Shown piece after piece: positions 20,528-28,362 of a DNA stretch of 29,299 bases. Origin of the DNA: Thecamonas trahens ATCC 50062 (taxonomy: Eukaryota > Apusozoa > Apusomonadida > Apusomonadidae); NCBI RefSeq assembly GCF_000142905.1, contig NW_013657637.1, forward strand, positions 295,431 through 324,729. Reading direction: 5' to 3'. The position numbers were made by a program, and so were the translations under genes. How positions within the stretch are numbered: the first letter of the stretch is position 1; each line of letters starts with the position of its first letter. Under the pieces are notes generated by a model. It had not been told where the DNA came from, made no database searches, and saw only the letters and a program-made list of their open reading frames with translations.

Positions 20528-21250
20528 CTTGACAAGGGTGTCTTCAATCCTTCAAATTCCGTAAACCGCCACGTGAGCAAAGCCAGGTGGGCTATGGGCC
20601 AAGAGAGGGGGGATGGAGGAGCAGTGCGCGGAAGAGGGTTTTTGTGTGTGTACGTGTATGTGCGTATGTTTGTGTGGGGGAGGGGGAGGAGGGAGGGAGG
20701 AGGGAGGGAGATAGTGGGTGTACGTACTGTGTTAGAAGAGGGGTGGCTGAACAGCAACGGGAGCAGCTGTTGGTGAGGTGGCAGCCGAGGTGGCGGAGGT
20801 GTCGGCAATTCGGAATTTGTTACTGCTGCCTGCCTGTTGCGTTTGGAGTGGAGGTGGAGACGGGAGGGGGGGAAGGGGGGGGAAGGATGATGGAGGGCCC
20901 CTTAGCCGCCCCATCCTCCCGCCCGCCATCCATTCCCTCCCCTCCCTCCTCTTCTATCTATCTCTCAATGCATCTCTCTCCTCATCCGGCCCCGTGGGGG
21001 TGGGGGCGGGGGGGGGGGAGAGGGAGGGGGCACGTGCCATTATGGCTAACGTGTGTCGGTTGCGGCCACGTCGGTGTTGGCAGACTTCATGAAGATGTAG
21101 CAAAAAGATGACCGGATGAATGGATTGGGTGGTGGTGGGAGTGGAGGGATTGTAACGGAGAGGGGAGGGAGGGGTAGTGAGGGCGAGAGGGCACACGTCT
21201 CGGGAAGGGGGGAGGAGAGAGAAGACGAAACAGTCGCCACCGTTACTGCT
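20528..21250. promoter_or_regulatory. Divergent promoter region with G-rich and TG-rich tracts
   Basis: About 720 bases separate the ACC start (minus) and the RING-BRCT start (plus). They hold a TG-rich stretch at about 20640-20678 running into repeated GGGAGG units to 20712, C/G runs near 20865-20885, and a G tract at about 20997-21030 ending in palindromic CACGTG (21031-21036). Another CACGTG lies at 20571-20576, about 45 bases before the ACC ATG. The G tracts could form quadruplexes. An in-frame ATG at 21116 could extend the RING protein. No separate gene is convincing. Confidence 0.4.
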
Positions 21251-23421
21251 ATGGATGTAGAGCAAAAGGTGAATGATACTCTGAATGCGCTCATGACGGC
21301 GGTGATGTGTTCTGTGTGGTACGTGCTAGGGGAGGGGATCATGAGGTTGAGTGGAAGGGCACACATGTGGAGAGGGAGAAGGGTAGGTGGAGGGGGAGGT
21401 GGGCGGGTTACTCATGGTTGGAAATGGCATGGAGATGCAGCCGTGACACGCCGATGAATCCAGTGTACACTCCTTGCTTTCACATCTTCTGCAAAGAGTG
21501 TCTTGCAAAGTGCGTATCCAAATACTGCCCAAACTGCCGGGAGGAGTTCAATCGGCGCCAAGTCATCGTAGCCCGCGCTGCCGCAGAAATGGCGCCGCCG
21601 ATCAAGGCGGTAGCAGAGTATTTGGAAGCAAAAGACGGTACAAAGCGCAAGGCGGAGTTGGCGGCATATACTGCTAAGCTAGAGAACGATTGGAGGGAGT
21701 GTGCGGAGACAAAGGCACGGAAGCAGAAGCAGAAGCGGAAGCAGAAGCGGACACCGAACAGGCAAGCACAGGCGGGTCGCGCCCGTAGCCAGGTGAACGA
21801 GGGCCAGGGGCCTCAGCTCGCTGATCACGGAAGCCAAGGCCAGGCTGGTTCCGAGCTGATCGAGGCGATGGTGGCGGCGCCGTCACCAGGCACTGCTACT
21901 GAGGCTGTGCAGCCCCAGGTGAACGAGGGCCAGGGGCCTCAGCTCGCTGATCACGGAAGCCAAGGCCAGGCTGTTCCTGAGCTGATCGAGGCGACGGTGG
22001 CGGCGCCGTCACCAGGCACTGCTACTGAGGCTGTGCAGCCGCAGGTGAACGAGGGCCAGGGGCCTCAGCTCGCTGATCACGGAAGCCAAGGCCAGGCTGG
22101 TTCCGAGCTGATCGAGGCGATGGTGGCGGCGCCGTCACCAGGCACTGCTACTGAGGCTGTGCAGCCCCAGGTGAACGAGGGCCAGGGGCCTCAGCTCGCT
22201 GATCACGGAAGCCAAGGCCAGGCTGTTCCTGAGCTGATCGAGGCGACGGTGGCGGCGCCGTCACCAGGCACTGCTACTGAGGCTGTGCAGCCCAATACCG
22301 AGACCGCGGCCACAACCGCAGAAAGCGTCCAGGCCAAGGTCGCCACGGAAGCCTTTACTCGCGAGGTAGCTCGCGTAGGTAGTGGCCTCACTGTCAAGCA
22401 CCTACGCGATTCGGTGTCGAAGCTCGAGTCAGAGGGCGAGAGCAAGGTAAGGACCAAGCGCAAGCGCAGCACTAGCCCGCCACCCAGCAGTGGGTACGGG
22501 CGTGAAAGCGGTCGCGGTCGCGGGCGCAGCGGGCAGCATGATCGACCTCGCAAGAAGCGGAGCAAGCTGATGGCAAACGGCTCAGGCAGTAGAGGAGCAG
22601 GTGGGCCATCATCTACAGTGGCGTCGTCGTCGGTGACTACGCCACCGGCACTGGAGGCTAAGGAGAGAGCACACCTGGAGGCAGCCCTGGAACACGAGGC
22701 GGCGCAACAGGCGCGGCTCGGTGTCGCCGGGACCGAGGTGTACGTGCGGCAGTCTAGACGGCCTCGGGTTCTAATGCACGATCGTAGCGTTGGCGAGGAC
22801 ATCAAGGATATCATCAATTCCGTGGTTAAGAATCGCTGTCCTAGCGTCGAGATTGCGAGGAAGTTCTCGTCCCACGTCACTCATCTCATTGTGACAGCTG
22901 AGGAGGTGAACGGCTCTTTGGTTGTCGACAAAGTGAGTGTCGAGTATCTGCTCGCTGTTGCGGCCGGAATCTGGATTGTGGCCTCGGGCTGGATCTTTGA
23001 CTCTGCCACCAAACGGTCATGGCAGAGCGAGCTCGCATACGAAGTCAAAGGTCACCGAGACGCGCCATCTTCAGAAGCGCCGTGCAATGCGCGGCTGATG
23101 CAGACCCGATTGCGGACCGGAATCCTCAACCAGGTCCGGGTCCGGGTTCAGCTCCGGAGCCAAAAGGGCAAGAGGAGCAAGTGGACTCGCCAAAAGCTTC
23201 GAGACCTGATCCACTTTGGGCGTGGCGTGCTCCGGCACTCGAAGAGCGCCCGCAGCACCGGCCCTGAGGTGTTGGTCATCAGCGACGAGACCAGCAAGAG
23301 CGAGATCGGTGTTGTCGAGAATCGGCTTATCCTGTGGCTCTCGGAGTTTTTGGAGGCCATCGCTCAGTTTGACACCGCCCTCTTTGAACCTTACCGCATC
23401 GACAAGGATATCGACGAGTAG
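21251..23421 (+). CDS. BRCA1/BARD1-like RING and tandem-BRCT protein, two exons
   Basis: Exons 21251-21318 and 21441-23421 (122-base GT-AG intron, phase 2) give 682 residues. The junction creates MCSVCRDTPM, supplying the first cysteine pair of a C3HC4 RING (about residues 20-60): CSVC, then 11 residues, CFHIFC, KEC, and CPNC. The 11-residue gap equals that of BRCA1. RINGs of this type are E3 ubiquitin ligases in DNA repair. Four 42-residue repeats follow (140-307), then basic nuclear-localisation-like clusters (KRKRS, RPRKKRSKL). From about 465 to the end are two BRCT-like units, the first with SSHVTHLIVTAEE and GIWIVASGWIFDS. No ankyrin repeats are seen, favouring BRCA1 over BARD1, but the distinction is tentative. 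A start at 21116 would add 45 Gly-rich residues and seems less likely. Confidence 0.85.
21790..22293 (+). repeat. Four 126-bp tandem coding repeats in ABAB order
   Basis: Units begin with CAGGTGAACGAGGGCC at 21790, 21916, 22042 and 22168, each 126 bp (42 codons). Units 1 and 3 are identical. Units 2 and 4 differ only in the last base. A and B differ at GSELIEAM versus VPELIEAT. The array is therefore a recent duplication of a 252-bp dimer inside the RING-BRCT gene. Confidence 0.95.
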
Positions 23422-23727
23422 CCGATTGCAGCGTGACGGGTGCGTTGTGGTGCGCCTGAGTGTGAGCAACAAATTCTCGGGTGTCGTAGACGTCGCCACG
23501 TGCCGTCATTCCATGCGGCCGCCGCGCGCCACCTTATCCGCGACGCAAGGCTGCGATTTCCACATGTCGCATGACAACTACGGCTGTCAGGGTGATGGTG
23601 TGGACGAGATTTTGCTCCGCCCGCCGTGGTTTGCCACCCGACTCGAGCCGCAAGCAGGCAGGCGACAAGTAGAGGGCTTGGAGTGACGCGAGGGCAGAAA
23701 GCGTGGGACAGTGACAACGAGGAGCAC
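23422..23727. promoter_or_regulatory. Intergenic region between RING-BRCT and BTB genes
   Basis: About 300 bases with no convincing gene, RNA or repeat; it should hold the 3' end of the RING-BRCT gene and the BTB promoter. Confidence 0.35.
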
Positions 23728-25025
23728 ATGAGCTGTGTGGGAGGCGACCTTATCAAGGTCAATGTTGGCGGCAAGGTGTTTGTGACGTCGGGAAGCCGAC
23801 TGGCGAGCGTCTCGCCGTTCTTTGCGTCTCTGCTGTCCGGCCGGTTGCCGGCGGCGACTGACGACGACGGGGCGTACGTGGTGGACCGGTCACCAGCTCC
23901 GTTTGGTGTGCTGCTGGACGTGCTACGGAAGGGGCGGGCGACGCTCCCACAAGATCTAGTGGTACAGGATGTGCTCGACGAGGCCTGCTTCTACAGCATG
24001 GACATGCCGCTCGACGATGGGGTGCTGATGGCGGCGAGCGGCGCAGGGTGGAGTGAAGGCCAGCGGGTGAGTGTTCCGGTGGCCAATCCGGCTGATCTTG
24101 GCGGCAAGATACAGTCGGATGGCTTTTACGTGCTCATGCCGGACGAAGGCGAGCCTTTTGCCTACTTTATGCAGACATGCCCGTACGGGCGGACCAATGT
24201 GATCGCGCCCAAGACGAGAGATGACGATCTCACCACGCTCATCGGGAGCCCGCGGACGCTCGTCCTCGCACCGACCATCCGATTCACTCACCACTCGGCA
24301 GGCTCTATGTTTCTTGTCGATGAGCACGAGCTGACAGTGCAGGACTTTGGGGTCGAGACCAACTGGGTGACGCGGTACACGGTTTTCCACGGTGTGGTCC
24401 TCCCAACACGCTCGTCGGCAGTGATTTTACCATGCGGTTCTTTCCGTCGATACCGCCGCTCGCTGGCCACGTCTATCACGTCCAGCGGATGGCGCTGCAG
24501 CACACACAAGGCTCCAACATTGTCATGCTCCAGTTCACGCCCGACGGCGACGGCGACGAGCAAGCACCTCTGGCTGCAGGGGGCGGCGATGGGCCTAGCG
24601 AGAGCGCTGCCACACCCGGCCCGGCCTGGGCCCGTGGCTCGGTGACCTTTACCGAGTGCAAGCACACCATCCGGGCTATGCGGTTCACAACTGCGCGATA
24701 CGTGCTGCGGCGGGTTCAGACGCATGTCACCCATGATCTCCGCGGCCGGCTGTACAACACGGTGGCGATCGACGAGAATGGTGACGTTGCAGCGCCTCTG
24801 TACGTGCCCAACGGCGACGAGCAGACGCTTCTTGAGCAGGACGAGAGCAAACATGCACCTGTCGGGCACGCCGAGGGCGACGGCCTTCTCTGGCACGTGG
24901 TTATCGACCATGACCGGTTCCGTAACTCGCGGCTCCTCTCCCTTGGCGAGATGCTTGTGGAGGAGATACTGGGCTCACAGGCTGTGTACATGGCCGCCGA
25001 TTTGCGTGCCGAGTTTGCAGCGTAG
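23728..25025 (+). CDS. BTB/T1 (KCTD-like) domain protein, one frame break
   Basis: The ATG at 23728 begins MSCVGGDLIKVNVGGKVF, the start of a T1-type BTB domain as in KCTD proteins (about residues 7-100). The domain continues with LASVSPFFASLLSGRL and FGVLLDVLRKG. These domains oligomerise and often serve as Cullin3 adaptors; that role is family inference. The rest, about 330 residues, is not recognised; it has beta-rich segments such as GFYVLMPDEGEPFAYFM and, near the end, LWHVVIDHDRFRNSRLLSLG. The frame breaks at CCC, 24402-24404. One more C joins VVLPNTLVGSDFTMRFF and yields 432 residues to the TAG at 25023-25025. An intron is unlikely because the join needs a single base. Treated as an intact gene with a probable sequence error. 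Confidence 0.78.
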
Positions 25026-25148
25026 AAGGACATCAAAGGAAGTGTGGTCGCTGGGTCGCGCTCTGGCAGGGGAGCGGTCGCGCTCTGTCGGGGGCGACTG
25101 CGAGTGCCGCACTTGACTTGCCACCGCCGAAGCAGAGACAGAGGCAGC

Positions 25149-26075
25149 ATGCAGGCGTTCCAGGAGGCTATGCAGATGGACTCGTGGTCGAGGAACTGGT
25201 CTTCGGCGTATGGGTCCGACGAGGAGGACGAGGCGGTGGAGGCGGCGACCGAGGAGGCTCTGGCGGCGCTGTACAGCGAACTGGAGACAGTCGCCGAGCC
25301 GGCGGGACGGGCAGAACTTCTAGCTGCACATTACGGGCTGGCAGTGAGCATGGTGGGTGAAGCAGCGGCTCTCCCGTCGGCAGAGGTGGTGGTTGTCGGT
25401 CGCGGCGGACTCGGGCTAGCGGCGCTGGCGACGCTGCCGCATACAACGCTGGCGGTGGTGCATGGGGCAAAGTGCGAGGTTGCGATGGAGAGCGCGCTGG
25501 AGGCACAAAGCATGCTCACGACCGAGGTGAGCGAGAAGAGCGGGCTGCTGGCGGTTATGGTCGGGCTCGAGGGCGGCGCGGTCGGTGTGATCGTGGCGCG
25601 GGCGACCGACGAGGCGCTCCTTGCGCCGCTGGCACACGTTGTTGTCGAGGCGCTTGCACCCAGTCGGCTAGTGGTGCTTGAGACGGTGTCGGAGCGGGCG
25701 TATGTGGAGCCGTCGCCTCGCTGGAGAGAGCAGCCGAACGCGGCGGCCGGGCGGGTGTATGCCCTCGAGGCGCCGCCGGCGCTGGCAGGGTCAGACTCGG
25801 CGGAGCTCGCGCACCTCACCACCTTTGACGTGCCGAACCTGCTCTCGGGCGCAGCAGCGGCGTTTGCTGATCGGGCGCTCAAGGGACACATCCCGATGGG
25901 CGTCTATGTTTCTGTCCATCCAACCCACGCAGTTGAGTCGGACTCGGTGGTGGTCTTTGACGCCGTTCTTGGAGCTGTGGGCATCGCCATCCCCATTCAG
26001 TCGCGCCAAGCCGAGATGGCGCACATCCTGAAGTCTGCTGGCCGCGATGAGGGTCGCCAGCATGTGTATGTGTAA
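25149..26075 (+). CDS. PSMG1: Proteasome assembly chaperone 1 (PAC1/PSMG1-like)
   Basis: PAC1, with PAC2, guides assembly of the 20S proteasome alpha ring. The 308-residue product starts at MQAFQEAMQM; upstream the frame is open only from non-ATG codons. The first 50 residues are acidic. The alpha/beta core shows VVVVGRGGLGLAALATL near residue 80 and, toward the end, FDVPNLLSGAAAAFADRAL and a segment with VYVSVHPTHAVESDSVVVF, which follow the order in animal PAC1. The last residues, HVYV, form an HbYX motif (hydrophobic, Tyr, any), the element used to dock into proteasome alpha-subunit pockets. Overall identity to known PAC1 is probably low, so the call rests on the C-terminal half and the terminal motif. 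Only 114 bases separate it from the next gene. Confidence 0.68.
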   Translation: MQAFQEAMQMDSWSRNWSSAYGSDEEDEAVEAATEEALAALYSELETVAEPAGRAELLAAHYGLAVSMVGEAAALPSAEVVVVGRGGLGLAALATLPHTTLAVVHGAKCEVAMESALEAQSMLTTEVSEKSGLLAVMVGLEGGAVGVIVARATDEALLAPLAHVVVEALAPSRLVVLETVSERAYVEPSPRWREQPNAAAGRVYALEAPPALAGSDSAELAHLTTFDVPNLLSGAAAAFADRALKGHIPMGVYVSVHPTHAVESDSVVVFDAVLGAVGIAIPIQSRQAEMAHILKSAGRDEGRQHVYV

Positions 26076-26189
26076 ATAGGGAGTTCTCTAGGGAGCAGAG
26101 AGTGTTCACTGGCCGCGTCGAGGCGGGCGATCGATCTTGCCGACACCACGAGACGAGGACACTTGTCTGCGTCCTGTGCGAGAAGATTC

Positions 26190-27240
26190 ATGAACCGTGG
26201 CCAGAAGAAGCCCAAGCGGCGCCGAAAGAAGGCCAAAGTCGGTACGTAGTGGTACTGTGTGTTTGTGTGTGTGCGGTGGCGGCTGGTGGAGGGGTGCGGG
26301 TGGAGAGTGAGAAGCGGTCAACAACGGTTCGCGGGAGGCAGAGGCGGTTACGACGCCGGGGGTATGGTGGGCAGCAAGGCATTAGGGTGCCGAGGTGGTG
26401 AGGTGGCGAGAGGGCGAGAGGAGGGTAAGAGGTGAGTATGACTGACAGAGAGCACGGTGTGGTGGTCCGGCAGTGTACACTATTCCGCAGCGGACGCCGT
26501 TCCAGCAGGTGACCGACGAGGTGAAACGGGCGCGCAAGTTTGGGTACGACGCGCTGGAGCTGTCGGGGTTTGGGCTGGACACGATGCCTGCGGCGATTAT
26601 TGAGCTCGGTCACAAGCTCAAGGCGCTTGATGCATCGGTGAACATGCTGACGGAGTTGCCGCCCGAGTTGAGCTCGTTTGTGGCGCTCGAGGAACTCAAT
26701 CTGGTGGGCAACGCCTTGGTCGAGGTGCCCGAGGCGATCATGGCGCTCAAGTCGCTGCGGTGGCTGTATCTCGCCGGCAACAGCATCTCGCGGCTGGACG
26801 CGGGACTGTTTACCTGCAATCAGCTGACACGGCTGATGCTGGCCCAGAACGAGCTGACCGAACTCCCTGACGCGATCGGCAAGCTGACGAACCTGCAGCT
26901 TCTTGATGTGTCGCAGAACCGGCTGACCACCCTCCCGGCGACGGTGGGAAAGCTCGCATCGCTCCATGAGCTGGACATCTCGCATAATCAGTTGACGACG
27001 CTGCCTGTCGACCTCGCGGCTTTGCCGTTCCTCCACCGAGTCGAAGTGTACGGCAACCCGCTCAACCCGCTGTACCTCCCCAAGGAGCTCGGCAAGTTTC
27101 TCGAAACAGGTGGCGCCGACAAGAGCCTCGACCTCGATGCCGATGTTGAAATCGGAGTCGAGTTCGCCACCGAGGCTGACAAGACAGCCGGTGGGGGCTC
27201 GGGCGAGGGCTCAGGTAGCGGCAGCGGCGGCGACGAGTGA
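26190..27240 (+). CDS. Leucine-rich-repeat protein with basic first exon, two exons
   Basis: Exon 1 (26190-26241) encodes MNRGQKKPKRRRKKAKV, a nuclear- or nucleolar-localisation-like basic stretch. A GTACGT donor opens a 232-base intron (phase 1) ending in CAG at 26473, and exon 2 (26474-27240) continues VYTIPQRTPFQQVTDEV. The total is 272 residues. About six LRRs follow, with repeat cores such as LEELNLVGNALVEVP, LRWLYLAGNSISRL, LTRLMLAQNELTELP and LQLLDVSQNRLTTLP (LxxLxLxxNxLxxLP class). The C terminus is acidic then Gly/Ser-only. LRRs bind protein partners; no specific family is recognised. Exon 2 alone has no good ATG start, which supports the spliced model. Confidence 0.82.
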
Positions 27241-27265
27241 ACGCACAAGGAGGCGACAAGCCATC

Positions 27266-27913
27266 TCAGCTTGCAGGAGGCAGAGGGGAGTCGGTCAAGT
27301 CACTCAGCTGAGTGCTACTCGCCAGTTCTTGCGAGGCCTTGTACGAGATCTTGGTAGCCGGCGGAGTGGCTGGGCGGGACACAGTGTCGTCTTTGCCATG
27401 CAGTGGAGCCAGCCGGCGGGGCCGGCGCGATCGCGGCGGCGAGCCTGCGGCGCGGCGCTGAGCCTTGACAGAGTCGATAAACGAGCGACGAAACTGCTCG
27501 TCATGGCGAAGCTTATGCAGCTTGCCGGCCACATCAACTTGCATCATTGCATGCGCTTCGGCGCGGACAACGGCCAGCTTGGCTACCAGCTCATTGCGCC
27601 GGTACAGGCGCGACGAGACAGACGAGGCGTTGGCGCGCGGGCCACCAGCGGCATCGGGAGAAAAGGCCGGACTGGGACGGCTTGACCATCGTGATGCGGT
27701 GGCTGAGACCTTGCGGGCCGGTGAAGAGCTTGCGGCGTTTGCCCGCGTCGAGCTCAGCGTTGTCACCGACGGCGTGGCCTTTGTGCGAGAAGCCTTTGCC
27801 TCGCCAAGGCGACCAGTCCGCTGGAGTAACAGAGAGTCGAGCGAAGTGAGCTTGTCGTCAAACGCCGACGAAGCATGCTGTAGGGCACGTTGGCGTGGTG
27901 GGAGCGCACTCAT
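27266..27913 (-). CDS. Low-complexity Ser/Arg/Ala-rich hypothetical protein
   Basis: From the ATG at 27913 (MSALPPRQRALQHASS) the product is 215 residues; an upstream ATG at 28075 would give 269 but adds sequence that looks untranslated. It is rich in Ser, Ala, Arg and Pro, probably disordered, except a helical basic segment with LYRRNELVAKLAVVRAEAHA and KLRHDEQFRRSFIDSVKAQR. The frame uses the preferred codons. The stop lies only 25 bases from the stop of the LRR gene. An overlapping plus-strand frame over the same bases looks like its shadow. No function is proposed. Confidence 0.5.
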   Translation of the reverse strand: MSALPPRQRALQHASSAFDDKLTSLDSLLLQRTGRLGEAKASRTKATPSVTTLSSTRANAASSSPARKVSATASRWSSRPSPAFSPDAAGGPRANASSVSSRLYRRNELVAKLAVVRAEAHAMMQVDVAGKLHKLRHDEQFRRSFIDSVKAQRRAAGSPPRSRRPRRLAPLHGKDDTVSRPATPPATKISYKASQELASSTQLSDLTDSPLPPAS

Positions 27914-28186
27914 GCGCGTGTGCGTGCAAGAGGAGTGGTCGCGCCCGCGGACGCGTGGGACTCGGTTCACAAGAACCGAAACCGGGCGGGGCGGAAGGCG
28001 GAGACTGGACTGGCGGATCCGGCGCCGATGGTGATCTGCAGTAGCTGGCTTGCTTGCTATACATGTATCATTCATCCCTCTTCCTCGTCACATCCCTCTC
28101 ATCCTCCCTCTCTCTCTCTCCCCAGCAGTCGCAGCCTCGGCCTCAGCCACAGTCACCGCCTCGGGTCGTCATCCGCTATCGCAACC
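27914..28186. promoter_or_regulatory. Divergent intergenic region
   Basis: The region lies between the start of the minus-strand low-complexity gene and the possible small membrane protein gene. It holds a pyrimidine-rich run (28076-28125) that could belong to a leader. Nothing else is recognised. Confidence 0.3.
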
Positions 28187-28362
28187 ATGAACGCCGCCGC
28201 CTCAACCATCACTCCCATCGCCAGCCATCACCATCCCCCCTCCCCATCACTATCCTCGTCAGCATCAGCATTATCACCAACCTGGTTATCGCCGCCTCGG
28301 GCTTGGGCTTCCTCTTCTCGCGCCTCAGCAGCAGCACGGCGCCCATGCCGGCGAGTGGCTGA
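28187..28362 (+). CDS. Possible 58-residue single-pass membrane protein (frame break)
   Basis: The ATG at 28187 (MNAAASTITPIASHHH) opens a frame with preferred codons. After the C run at 28235-28240 that preference moves to another frame, which reads ITILVSISIITNLVIAASGL, a clear membrane helix, and ends at TGA (28360-28362). One more C would join them into 58 codons plus stop. Left unrepaired, the first frame runs to a TAG near 28432 with an Arg-rich tail. Support is codon preference plus the same break signature as in four other genes here. No family is recognised. Confidence 0.35.

Noticed and set aside
21307-21440. Reading the RING protein without splicing from upstream of 21440
   Set aside because: It lacks the first Cys pair and begins in G-rich intron sequence; the spliced form gives a perfect RING.
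21790-22293. CRISPR-like or satellite repeat
   Set aside because: The 126-bp period has no spacers, keeps frame, and lies inside a coding exon.
12037-24404. Programmed ribosomal frameshifting at the frame breaks
   Set aside because: No shared slippery heptamer or downstream structure is seen, and several unrelated genes are affected only at homopolymers, which fits sequence error.
24396-24426. A 30-base GT-AG intron at the BTB frame break
   Set aside because: It is a multiple of three, so removing it does not change frame, and it is too short. One missing C explains the break better.
27465-28034. Plus-strand 189-codon frame
   Set aside because: It overlaps the minus-strand low-complexity gene, and the minus frame has better codon use and a helical segment.
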